Counted from the first letter of the stretch, positions 6,717-13,295 are shown. The stretch is DNA of 14,784 nt from Candidatus Woesearchaeota archaeon (GCA_011045925.1 DSBS01000068.1:1-14784); one strand, 5' to 3'. Made by a program: numbers and translations. Notes: generated by a model not told the origin, from the sequence alone.

Positions 6717-7121
6717 ATGCCTAAAAAAGCCACAAAAAGAAGCAAAGCCAAGCCAAGACAGCAGGCTCAGCCTACAAGCACAGGCCTGTCTGAAAACTTT
6801 TCAGCGCTTTTATGCTACCTGTTTGTATGGATTGGCGCAATTATCTTTCTGGTGCTTGAGACTAAGAGCAGGTATGTGCGCTTTCATGCCTTGCAGTCCC
6901 TTATATTCTTCGGCTTTCTTGCAGTCCTGAACATGTTTATCTCGCTTTCAATGATTGCTGATTTTTTTGTTTACTCTTTTGTAGCGCCTCTTATATCTCT
7001 TTTAATGTGGACGGTTGGGATAATCTTCTGGGTTCAGGGAATGGTTTCTGCCTACAACGGCCAGTACTATAAGTTTCCAGTAGCCGGCGAGATTGCAGAA
7101 AAAGAGTCGAAAAAGCTCTGA
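6717..7121 (+). CDS. DUF4870/Tic20-like small membrane protein
   Basis: A protein of 134 residues. A basic, disordered N-terminus (about 25 residues) leads to NFSALLCYLFVWIGAIIFLV, then SRYVRFHALQSLIFFGF, a further hydrophobic stretch and IFWVQGMVSAYNGQYYKFPV near the end. Three to four membrane helices with the conserved VRFHALQS loop and the closing YxFP motif are characteristic of the DUF4870 family, small membrane proteins of unknown function in bacteria and archaea. It starts leaderless from its own promoter and is followed after 15 nt by the DNA glycosylase gene, so the two are probably cotranscribed; no functional link is obvious. Confidence 0.85.
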   Translation: MPKKATKRSKAKPRQQAQPTSTGLSENFSALLCYLFVWIGAIIFLVLETKSRYVRFHALQSLIFFGFLAVLNMFISLSMIADFFVYSFVAPLISLLMWTVGIIFWVQGMVSAYNGQYYKFPVAGEIAEKESKKL

Positions 7122-7136
7122 AGCAGGCAGTTTAAC

Positions 7137-7763
7137 ATGGCTTCTATACTTACTCAATTGGCAGAGCTGAAAGCATCCCCTGTTGGAAAAACAGTGAATG
7201 CAAGGCTTTTTGAGTTCAAAAAGCTCGGCCAGTCCACCGAGGAAAAGATATTTCTTGAGCTCTGCTTCTGCCTGCTCACAGCAAACTACAGCGCAGAAGG
7301 CGGAATCCGGATTCAGAGAGCCATAGGAAAAGGCTTTCTCACCCTTAACGAAAACGAGATGGCTGCAGAGCTGAAAAAGCACGGGTACAGGTTTCCCAAC
7401 ACAAGGGCAGCCCGCTTAGTAAGGGCAAGAGAGCACCTGGGAAAAATCAAGCCCGCACTTGCATCATTCCAGGATGAAAAGCAGCTAAGGCAGTGGCTTG
7501 TTGCCAATGTTTACGGCTTCGGATACAAAGAGTCCAGCCACTTCCTCAGAAACATAGGCTACGAAAGCCTGGCAATAGTGGACTTCCACATCGTAGACCT
7601 GCTTGAAAAATGCACACTCGCAGAAAGGCCAAAAACCATGACACCGAAGAGATACCTTGAGCTTGAGTCCTGCCTGGAGAAGCTCGGCAGAAAAGCAGGC
7701 ATGACACTGGCAGAGCTCGACCTCTATCTCTGGTATATTGAGACAGGCAAGGTGCTGAAATAG
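7137..7763 (+). CDS. ogg: 8-oxoguanine DNA glycosylase/AP lyase (archaeal Ogg2 type)
   Basis: Removes 8-oxoguanine from DNA and nicks the resulting abasic site. At 208 residues it has the compact Ogg2 size, without the N-terminal domain of eukaryotic OGG1. The hallmark phrases are present: ELCFCLLTANYSAEGGIRIQ, then the helix-hairpin-helix VYGFGYKESSHFLRNIGY with catalytic Lys131, and IVDFHI with the conserved Asp149. The C-terminus ends in a basic Lys, as is common in this family. There is no clear Shine-Dalgarno site; with 15 nt after the membrane-protein gene it is likely read on the same mRNA. It is convergent with the minus-strand gene at 7778. It fits the oxidative-damage theme of this stretch. 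Confidence 0.93.
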   Translation: MASILTQLAELKASPVGKTVNARLFEFKKLGQSTEEKIFLELCFCLLTANYSAEGGIRIQRAIGKGFLTLNENEMAAELKKHGYRFPNTRAARLVRAREHLGKIKPALASFQDEKQLRQWLVANVYGFGYKESSHFLRNIGYESLAIVDFHIVDLLEKCTLAERPKTMTPKRYLELESCLEKLGRKAGMTLAELDLYLWYIETGKVLK

Positions 7764-7777
7764 CGCTTAGAAAAAAC

Positions 7778-8218
7778 TCACTCTTCTTCAAAAAGGCTTC
7801 CTATGTAGATATGCCTCCCGCCAGGAGTAAGCTTAAAATGAGGGTCAGCAAAAACAGCAGGGTGAATTACATATGTCCCTGTGACAGGCCCTCCAATTCT
7901 TCTTGTATACTTATTATCCTCTAGAACAAAAAAAGTAGGAAAATCCCTGACAATTAATTTAAGGTGGGGTTCTGGCACCTGCTTTCCAATCTCAATCTCA
8001 AGTGATGAAGGCATAACAAATTTAGTATGATTTCTGTTTATTTTTTTCTGGCTCCTTTGAAGAGAAAACAATCCTGCTTCAATTCTGTCTCTTGCTTCCT
8101 GAGTGTTTGGAACATCTGGGTCTAAAATATATCTGCCCCCTATCTTTTCAATATCTGCAACCAAAATCTCTATGTTTTCTCGCAATCCATAAAGCGGGTC
8201 ATATGGGTTTTCAGCCAT
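7778..8218 (-). CDS. Hypothetical protein, paralogue A of a tandem pair
   Basis: A soluble 146-residue protein beginning MAENPYDPLYGLRENIEILV. The first 20 residues match the next gene on this strand (NPYD...ENxExLVxDI). The middle is helical (TQEARDRIEAGLFSLQRSQK), the last third is strand-rich (KLIVRDFPTFFVLE, then GGPVTGTYVIHP) and closes with ADPHFKLTPGGRHIYIGS. There are no cysteines, membrane helices or catalytic motifs I can name. The start is supported by a TATA box (8241-8250) 27 nt upstream, so it is leaderless. I do not recognise the family; an N-terminal dimerising helix plus a small beta domain is all that can be said. Confidence 0.75.
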   Translation of the reverse strand: MAENPYDPLYGLRENIEILVADIEKIGGRYILDPDVPNTQEARDRIEAGLFSLQRSQKKINRNHTKFVMPSSLEIEIGKQVPEPHLKLIVRDFPTFFVLEDNKYTRRIGGPVTGTYVIHPAVFADPHFKLTPGGRHIYIGSLFEEE

Positions 8219-8224
8219 TTTAAT

Positions 8225-8241
8225 CTACTAAACAGTAGCAA
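8225..8241. promoter_or_regulatory. Operator-like inverted repeat, copy 2
   Basis: CTACTAAACAGTAGCAA has perfect CTACT/AGTAG arms around AAAC. It lies between the TATA box and the start codon of the 8218 gene, a position where a bound repressor would block transcription. It matches 4547-4563 at 15 of 17 bases. Confidence 0.35.
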
Positions 8242-8250
8242 ATATTTAAA
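8241..8250 (-). promoter_or_regulatory. TATA box for paralogue A
   Basis: The minus strand reads CCTTTAAATATT, identical in core to the promoter at 3138. Its centre is 27 nt before the ATG at 8218. Confidence 0.6.
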
Positions 8251-8274
8251 GGTTGCGTTTTTTTTCAGGAGCGA

Positions 8275-8730
8275 TTACTGCAAACCATAATCAAAGCATT
8301 CTCCTGTACTCAATAATACACTTCTCAGGGTAAAGCCTGAAAACAGAGGGTCAGCCAGAATCTCTAGAGAAAGTGTATTTATTCTTTTTTTGCCTAATCC
8401 TGTTCCTTTAAGGTACTTAAATTCCTTTACTTTCGCAAGCGTGGCCTCATCAGAAATAATCGCAACAGGCGGCTTTCTTTCCAAGTCACGGACAAACCTT
8501 GGCTCAAGGCTACAGACATAGCATTTAAGCAGCCAATAGCCATTCATGTTTCTTTGATATCTGCTTAAAAGTTTTATCCCTTCGTCAATTTTACCTATTT
8601 CTTCAATAATGCTATTTATTGTGGTTTCTCCGGTTAGAGTTCCATTTGAAAATAGAATATCAGAAACAAGCTCTTCCACATTTTCAATCAGCATTAAGTT
8701 CCTGTCGTATGGATTCCCAAAACCCATCAT
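8275..8730 (-). CDS. Hypothetical protein, paralogue B of a tandem pair
   Basis: A soluble 151-residue protein starting MMGFGNPYDRNLMLIENVEELVSDI in its first 25 residues. It resembles its neighbour at the N-terminal NPYD...ENxExLVxDI block, in a central helix (IDEGIKLLSRYQRNMNG versus IEAGLFSLQRSQKKINR) and near the end (ADPLFSGFTL versus ADPHFKLTPG). Central cysteines (KCYVCS) are absent from the other copy. The TATA box at 8748-8758 is 23-26 nt before the double ATG, so the start is leaderless at Met1 or Met2. No oligo-T tract separates it from the downstream copy, so readthrough is possible. Function unknown. Confidence 0.75.
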   Translation of the reverse strand: MMGFGNPYDRNLMLIENVEELVSDILFSNGTLTGETTINSIIEEIGKIDEGIKLLSRYQRNMNGYWLLKCYVCSLEPRFVRDLERKPPVAIISDEATLAKVKEFKYLKGTGLGKKRINTLSLEILADPLFSGFTLRSVLLSTGECFDYGLQ

Positions 8731-8747
8731 TATTCATTACATACCCC

Positions 8748-8758
8748 TATATATTTAT
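8748..8758 (-). promoter_or_regulatory. TATA box for paralogue B
   Basis: The minus strand reads ATAAATATATA. The centre is 23 nt before the first ATG (8730) and 26 nt before the second (8727), which favours the second. Confidence 0.5.
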
Positions 8759-8793
8759 TCTTTTGGTTTTTATCAAAAACTCATGCAAAAAGG

Positions 8794-8803
8794 TTTTAAA
8801 TAC
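8794..8803 (+). promoter_or_regulatory. TATA box for argS
   Basis: GGTTTTAAATAC is centred 28 nt before the ATG at 8826. It fixes the leaderless start of argS and argues against the longer in-frame extension upstream. Confidence 0.65.
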
Positions 8804-8825
8804 AGCACGCACACATAAGCCAGCC

Positions 8826-10490
8826 ATGAAAGAGTACATAGCGCACATAAGGAAAATTCTCGGTAAAAAGACAGGCATAAAAGACCTTCAGCTCGAAGTG
8901 CCCAGAGAGCTCTCCCACGGCGACCTGGCTCTGCCCTGCTACCAGTTGTCAAAAGAAAAAAAAGCCCCGCCAGGCAAAATAGCTGAGGAGCTGGCAAAAG
9001 AAATCCAGCCAGATGAGTACATAGAGTCAGCCAATGCCCTCGGCCCATACTTAAACTTCTTCCTTAAAAAAGACAGGCTTCTGAAAGAGCTCTTCTCAGC
9101 CTCAAAGAAAAAATCCCTGCTAGAGCCGCAGAGCCAGGGCACAGTAATGGTTGAATACTCCAGCCCGAACCTCAACAAGCCAATGCACATAGGCCACATC
9201 AGGAATAACCTCCTCGGCTACAGCATCTCATTAATCCTCGAGTCGCTCGGAAGCAAAGTAATCAGGGCAAACCTCTACAACGACAGGGGCATGGGAGTCT
9301 CAGAGGCAATCTACTCCTACCTCTATCTTTCAGAAAAAAAAGAGCCAGAAGGCAAGCCCGACCACTTCGTAGGCGACCTTTATGTATTGTTCAGGAAAAA
9401 GCAGAAAGAGAACCCAGAGCTGGAAGAGAAGGCAAGAGAGATTCTAAAGCGGTACGAGCAAGGCGACAAGGAAGTGCTCGAAGCCTGGAAGAAGCTCACC
9501 CAGTGGGTTATGCAGGGCTACGAGGAAACATACAAAAGGCTTGGCTCAAAGTTCGACAAGGTTTACTGGGAATCCGGGATTTTCCAGGAAGGCAAAAAAA
9601 TTGTGGAAGAAGGCCTGAAAAAAGGCATTCTCGCAAAAAAAGACGGAGCAGTAATTGCCCCGCTGGAAAGCCACGGCCTGCCTGACAAGGTGCTGATAAA
9701 AAGCGACGGCACAAGCCTTTACATAACCCAGGACCTCGCCCTGGCCAAAAAGAAGTTTGAGGATTACCCTCTGGACAAGTCCATCTATGTAGTAGGCTCA
9801 GAGCAGGAGCTCCACTTTGCCCAGCTGTTCAAAATCTGCGAGCTCCTCGGCATAGCCAAAGCAGAAAAGATGCACCACCTGAGCTACGGCCTCGTGCTCC
9901 TCCCAGAGGGAAGAATGAAATCCAGGGAAGGCAAGGTTGTGGACGCAGACGAGTTCCTGGACAAAATCACCCAGCTTGCATCAGAAGAGCTTTCCTCAAG
10001 AGGCATAGACAACAAAGCACTTGCAGAAAAGATAGCACTAAGCGCAGTAAAGTTCTACATGCTGATGTTTGAGCCAAGAAAAGACTTTGTTTACAGCCCA
10101 GAGCAGTCACTCTCTTTCGAAGGCGAAAGCGGGGTTTATGTCCAGTACACCCACGCAAGAATCCAGAGCGTGCTCGAAAAGTCAGGGATAAGCCCAGGCA
10201 CACTCAGGCCAGCATTCAGCCAGCTCAACACCGAGGAAAAAAGGCTCGCATCACTCTGCGCAGCCTTCCAGAAAACAGTAGAAGCCGCAGCAGAAAGGCA
10301 CAAGCCCAGCCTTATAGCAACCTACCTAATCAGGCTCTGCCAGGAATACAACTCATACTACCACACGCACCCAATCCTTACAGCAGAAAAAGCCCAGAAG
10401 GAAAACAGGCTCGCGCTTTCCTACATAGTTAAGGAGGCCATAAAAGAAGGCCTGAGGATGCTGGATATTGAGGCATTGAACAGGATTTAG
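8826..10490 (+). CDS. argS: Arginyl-tRNA synthetase
   Basis: Class I synthetase charging tRNA-Arg with arginine; an essential cytosolic enzyme. From the ATG at 8826 it has 554 residues, the usual size. The N-terminal Add1 tRNA-elbow domain (about 1-85; LPCYQLSKEKKAPPGKIAEEL) precedes the catalytic Rossmann fold with SSPNLNKPMHIGHIRNNLLG, the HIGH motif being H121-H124. The KMSKS-equivalent is M364-K365-S366-R367 in GRMKSREGKVV. The C-terminal anticodon-binding DALR domain starts near GVYVQYTHARIQSVL (about 436-450) and runs to the end. The frame stays open upstream to 8619, but that stretch is antisense to paralogue B and lies before the TATA box, so it is not coding. Codon use is rich in AGG/AGA and GCA like its neighbours. 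Confidence 0.97.
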   Translation: MKEYIAHIRKILGKKTGIKDLQLEVPRELSHGDLALPCYQLSKEKKAPPGKIAEELAKEIQPDEYIESANALGPYLNFFLKKDRLLKELFSASKKKSLLEPQSQGTVMVEYSSPNLNKPMHIGHIRNNLLGYSISLILESLGSKVIRANLYNDRGMGVSEAIYSYLYLSEKKEPEGKPDHFVGDLYVLFRKKQKENPELEEKAREILKRYEQGDKEVLEAWKKLTQWVMQGYEETYKRLGSKFDKVYWESGIFQEGKKIVEEGLKKGILAKKDGAVIAPLESHGLPDKVLIKSDGTSLYITQDLALAKKKFEDYPLDKSIYVVGSEQELHFAQLFKICELLGIAKAEKMHHLSYGLVLLPEGRMKSREGKVVDADEFLDKITQLASEELSSRGIDNKALAEKIALSAVKFYMLMFEPRKDFVYSPEQSLSFEGESGVYVQYTHARIQSVLEKSGISPGTLRPAFSQLNTEEKRLASLCAAFQKTVEAAAERHKPSLIATYLIRLCQEYNSYYHTHPILTAEKAQKENRLALSYIVKEAIKEGLRMLDIEALNRI

Positions 10491-10528
10491 CCTTTATTTA
10501 GCTCTGATACCACTCCAAAATAAAAAAC

Positions 10529-10537
10529 TTTATATAT
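10529..10537 (+). promoter_or_regulatory. TATA box for the 10559 gene
   Basis: ACTTTATATATG is centred 26 nt before the ATG at 10559, so that ATG is preferred to the TTG at 10550 and the second ATG at 10562. Confidence 0.6.
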
Positions 10538-10558
10538 GCCTTTGCTTTTTTGTTTTTT

Positions 10559-11215
10559 ATGATGAAGCTTAAAACCTATCTTTGGCTTAACATTTTCTCA
10601 CTGCTTTTCCTGCTGTTTTTCGTCAGGACAGTTTTTTCTGCACAGGCAGATTCCCTGCTACTTATAGTTGGAGTGGTTAACTATGGCCTGCTTGTATTTA
10701 GCAGGCGAAAAAGCGTTCTCTCGCTTTTTCATGGCCTGATAGCAATATTGCTTATAACCTTAATATTTGTCTCAGGCGCAAGAAGCACAGAGCTCACGCT
10801 CTCATACCTATTTGCAGTGCTTTTCCTTGTAGTGTGCGTTGTCAGCATAGACCGGGAAGATAAGACAGGCAGGCTTCCAGAAATAAGTGAAGAAATAGAG
10901 AATGACCTTGAGGTGGCCAGGGTTATTGAGCCGGAGCAGGCTTTAAGCGAGGAAAGCAAGGAAGAGTCTTTCTTCTCAGAGCCCAAAAAGCCAGTGCAGG
11001 AAGCAAAAGCAGCAGAGAAGCCAGGTAAAACTGAGAAGCCGGAAAAGCCAGCCCAGAAGCAGAAGCCAGCTGTGTATGTAGCAGGCAAGTTCTCAAGCCA
11101 GTACCACACAGAGTCGTGCTCAGTCGCAAAAAGGCTGAGCAGAAAAAGGACATACGAGTCAAAAGAAAAAGCAGAGACCGCCGGGCTAAAGCCGCATGAT
11201 TGCGTTACTTCTTAA
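10559..11215 (+). CDS. Four-helix membrane protein with C-terminal Cys/His (Ada-like) module
   Basis: A protein of 218 residues. Four hydrophobic helices fill the first ~100 residues (YLWLNIFSLLFLLFFV; LLLIVGVVNYGLLVF; GLIAILLITLIFVSG; LSYLFAVLFLVVCVVSI). An acidic, then Lys/Pro/Glu-rich linker (KPGKTEKPEKPAQKQKP) follows, and the last ~45 residues form a small domain: YVAGKFSSQYHTESCSVAKR, then a TYESKEKAETAGLKPHDC pattern. That is the motif of the short Ada-type metal-binding-like domain often found at the ends of archaeal and bacterial proteins (normally ending PCxxC), here with one terminal Cys replaced. The domain would face the cytoplasm; its role is unknown. The stop overlaps the convergent coiled-coil gene by 11 nt. 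Confidence 0.75.
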   Translation: MMKLKTYLWLNIFSLLFLLFFVRTVFSAQADSLLLIVGVVNYGLLVFSRRKSVLSLFHGLIAILLITLIFVSGARSTELTLSYLFAVLFLVVCVVSIDREDKTGRLPEISEEIENDLEVARVIEPEQALSEESKEESFFSEPKKPVQEAKAAEKPGKTEKPEKPAQKQKPAVYVAGKFSSQYHTESCSVAKRLSRKRTYESKEKAETAGLKPHDCVTS

Positions 11216-11429
11216 TCCTTTTTTTTCCCTTGCTCTCAAGCTCTTCCTGAAGCTTAGCGTTCTCATTAGAAAGCTTTGAAATCAGCTGGTCTTTATCCCT
11301 GTTTCTCTCCTCAGTCCTCATAGAAACCTTCATAAGAAGCTCCTTGTCATTCCTAAGCCTGAGAATAATCTCATCCTTCCTCTTAATCTCATCCTCAAGA
11401 ATCTTTACCTTGTCAGAAAGCTTTGCCAT
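11205..11429 (-). CDS. Small coiled-coil protein
   Basis: A protein of 74 residues from the ATG at 11429. Nearly the whole chain is a charged heptad-like coiled coil (AKLSDKVKILEDEIKRKDEI; LRLRNDKELLMKV; KDQLISKLSNENAKLQEELE) ending in a basic KGKKRIKK tail. Low complexity limits any family call. The TATA box at 11454-11461 lies 28 nt upstream, supporting this leaderless start over the TTG at 11438. It lies 48 nt downstream of the AAA+ ATPase pair on the same strand and could be a structural partner, but it has its own promoter and the link is positional only. Confidence 0.7.
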   Translation of the reverse strand: MAKLSDKVKILEDEIKRKDEIILRLRNDKELLMKVSMRTEERNRDKDQLISKLSNENAKLQEELESKGKKRIKK

Positions 11430-11453
11430 ATAAAACAAGAAAAGAACAAGAAA

Positions 11454-11461
11454 AATTTAAT
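11454..11461 (-). promoter_or_regulatory. TATA box for the coiled-coil gene
   Basis: The minus strand reads GTATTAAATTTTT, centred 28 nt before the ATG at 11429. It lies in the 48-nt gap behind the ATPase gene. Confidence 0.5.
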
Positions 11462-11477
11462 ACTTTTGCTTTTTGGC

Positions 11478-12185
11478 CTATTTAGGGATGTCTTCTTCAG
11501 TTACTTCCTGCTTGTCTTTCTCAACTGCGTTCCTTATTGCATCCCCGGCTTTCTCAAGAAGCTCTCTCGGGTTGCTTGAAACCTCAAAGATTTTCTCGAT
11601 TATCTCGTTGCTGATTATCTCAAGCTCGCCAACCCTGCTTCTTACCAGCTCAATAGCATCCTGCTTTTTCATCTGGTTAAGCTCGATGATATTGCTTCCG
11701 ACAAGCTTCTTAAGCTTGTCTTTATGAATGCATTCATCAAAGCTGGCAGCAGATAGTGCAACCGACTTGATGTTGCCAGTTTCCCTAAACCTCTGTATGT
11801 TGCCAATATCTTTCAGGGTAATATGGCTTGCCTCATCAATCATCAGCACAACCGACTTAGCCTTAAGCCCAAAAAGCCAGCCCAAAAACCCGCTTCTTCC
11901 TTTTAGAAGCTCTTCAAGCTCAAGCGACCTGTCTGTGCTGTTGAGGCTTTTGTATATTATCTTTTCTTCCCCTTTAAGCTTGTCTATCAGGTTTTTCATT
12001 ATTGCAGTCTTTCCTGTCCCATAAGGGCTCTCAATAAAAATCACAGAGCCAAGCTTAAGCTGGCTTGCAATCATGTCAAGCTGGCTGTTAAGCCCAAAAA
12101 GCTCATAAAAGTACATAGAAGGCTTTATGGTAAATGGATTCTCCTTGAAACCAAGGCTTATAAACCACGGCTTCTCCTTTTTCAT
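11478..12185 (-). CDS. ExeA/Cdc6-like AAA+ ATPase (second of a coupled pair)
   Basis: A protein of 235 residues. The opening LGFKENPFTIKPSMYFYEL is the type seen in ExeA/GspA-like ATPases (xFGLxENPFxxxPD). The Walker A is SPYGTGKT (residues 53-60, lacking the usual first Gly) and the Walker B VVLMIDEA with D117-E118. A NPRELL motif near residue 205 is placed like sensor 2 and the winged-helix junction in Cdc6/ORC-like AAA+ proteins. A basic/acidic C-terminus follows without zinc ribbons. The ATG overlaps the TGA of the upstream ATPase (ATGA), and GAGGTGG (12190-12196) is its Shine-Dalgarno site, so the two are translationally coupled. The two are paralogous along their length. No substrate can be inferred; DNA- or protein-remodelling in a hetero-oligomer is plausible. 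Confidence 0.85.
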   Translation of the reverse strand: MKKEKPWFISLGFKENPFTIKPSMYFYELFGLNSQLDMIASQLKLGSVIFIESPYGTGKTAIMKNLIDKLKGEEKIIYKSLNSTDRSLELEELLKGRSGFLGWLFGLKAKSVVLMIDEASHITLKDIGNIQRFRETGNIKSVALSAASFDECIHKDKLKKLVGSNIIELNQMKKQDAIELVRSRVGELEIISNEIIEKIFEVSSNPRELLEKAGDAIRNAVEKDKQEVTEEDIPK

Positions 12186-13093
12186 TCTTCCACCTCTTCT
12201 TCAAGAAACTCAATTCCGCAGGATGGGCAGTAATCATCATCTTCATCCACAAGCCCGCCACAGTTTTCGCAGAAGGTGTCGCATTTTTCACATCTCCACT
12301 CTCCAGCTATCTTAACAAGGGCGCTTTTGCATTCGTTGCATATAAAAACATCTGTCTCCTCCTCATCATCAGAATCAGCGCCGCTTCTTTTTTTAAGTAT
12401 CTTCCTGATCTCATCAGAAGTTGGGTTTTCAATGTCGCTGCTCATAACTGCTTCAACATTCAGCAGGAATTCCCTGGGGTTTCCCTCGCTGAACCTGAAA
12501 GATTCTTCAACAGTATCTTTGCTCACAAACTCATCCAGCATCCTGTTCTTTATAATCTGCCTGGCATCATCAAGGCTTATCGGCTCTAGTTCAATAACCC
12601 TGTTCCCAATCCTGCTCCTGATGCTTTGGTCGATGTTCATCTCATCAGGGTTGTCTGTTGTGAATATTACAGACCTAAGGTAATTTTGGTCAAAATAGAA
12701 CTTGATTAGCCTGTTATTCCTGTCAGAGAGGGTATGTGCATTGTCAAGAAGCAGCACCATGTTCTTTGGCTTGTTTCCAAGAAGCCTGCCTCTGACAAAG
12801 CCGTACTTTTTAACCAGGAGCTGTTCAATATCAAGCCTGTAACTGGTCTTTTTTGCATCAACATAAATCAGTTTTCCCTTTCCCCTGAACCTCTTTATTG
12901 CCTGTTTCAGGAGGGCGGTTTTTCCGTGTCCCTGCTTTCCAATTATAAGAAGCATATCCCCTGCCTGAATCCTGTAAATAAGCTCATTTGCTTCCTCTTC
13001 AAGCCCAGCAGGCTCAAAGTCGTGCTTCATAGGATTCAGCTCAAGAGGGTTTTCATCAAAATCCAGCTTTTCGTACCATTCGATTTTAATCAC
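12182..13093 (-). CDS. ExeA/Cdc6-like AAA+ ATPase with C-terminal double zinc ribbon (first of a coupled pair)
   Basis: A protein of 303 residues. The N-terminus (KLDFDENPLELNPMKHDFEP) parallels the partner. The Walker A is complete, GKQGHGKT (52-59), but the Walker B reads MVLLLDNAH: D117 is kept and the usual catalytic Glu is Asn118. SVIFTTDNPDE is at the sensor 1 position and GNPREFLL at the sensor 2 region. After an acidic linker (DSDDEEETDVF) come eight cysteines as four CxxC pairs: C252/C255, C268/C271, C275/C278 and C289/C292, i.e. two zinc ribbons, followed by an acidic tail. The start is a GTG at 13093; the TATA box (13117-13124) lies 28 nt upstream, so it is leaderless. It is probably a DNA- or RNA-binding or adaptor subunit with weak hydrolysis. 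Unrecognised as a named gene. Confidence 0.85.
   Translation of the reverse strand: MIKIEWYEKLDFDENPLELNPMKHDFEPAGLEEEANELIYRIQAGDMLLIIGKQGHGKTALLKQAIKRFRGKGKLIYVDAKKTSYRLDIEQLLVKKYGFVRGRLLGNKPKNMVLLLDNAHTLSDRNNRLIKFYFDQNYLRSVIFTTDNPDEMNIDQSIRSRIGNRVIELEPISLDDARQIIKNRMLDEFVSKDTVEESFRFSEGNPREFLLNVEAVMSSDIENPTSDEIRKILKKRSGADSDDEEETDVFICNECKSALVKIAGEWRCEKCDTFCENCGGLVDEDDDYCPSCGIEFLEEEVEE
12190..12196 (-). promoter_or_regulatory. Ribosome binding site inside the upstream ATPase gene
   Basis: The minus strand reads GAGGTGG, 4 nt before the ATG at 12185 and encoding the last Glu-Val of the upstream protein. With the ATGA overlap it indicates translational coupling. Confidence 0.65.
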
Positions 13094-13116
13094 CTTCCTG
13101 GCTATTTTATTATAAG

Positions 13117-13124
13117 GATATAAA
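13117..13124 (-). promoter_or_regulatory. TATA box of the ATPase operon
   Basis: The minus strand reads GGGATTTATATCC, centred 28 nt before the GTG at 13093. The spacing supports GTG as start. It is divergent from metK across a 206-bp gap; besides promoters I see nothing else there. Confidence 0.55.
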
Positions 13125-13247
13125 TCCCTGATGGGGAACAGAGTTCCGTTTATATTTAAACTTTTCCATTTTACAGTTGTTACTCTGTGTGAGCATTATT
13201 GAGTTTTCAAAAATACTTCATAAATTTAGCTGTTTTTTTCAAAAAAG

Positions 13248-13255
13248 CTTAAATA
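13248..13255 (+). promoter_or_regulatory. TATA box for metK
   Basis: AGCTTAAATAC predicts a start near 13278 and a 22-nt leader carrying a Shine-Dalgarno site. A second candidate (ATAAATTTA, about 13220-13228) would give a longer leader. Confidence 0.5.
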
Positions 13256-13287
13256 CAATGGCTTTCTCTTCAAAAAATCTTAATTTT

Positions 13288-13295
13288 AAGGTGGT
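13288..13295 (+). promoter_or_regulatory. Ribosome binding site AAGGTGGT of metK
   Basis: AAGGTGGT lies 4 nt before the ATG at 13300. metK is thus one of the few single genes here with a real leader and a strong Shine-Dalgarno site. Confidence 0.6.

Noticed and set aside
8258..8265. T8 run on the plus strand as terminator
   Set aside because: No plus-strand gene ends nearby; the preceding plus-strand gene ends about 500 nt earlier, and for the flanking minus-strand genes it is an A-run.
8619..8825. In-frame upstream extension of argS (69 codons)
   Set aside because: It lies antisense to paralogue B, precedes the TATA box at 8794, and adds nothing that belongs to the ArgRS N-terminal domain; the ATG at 8826 begins the recognised domain.
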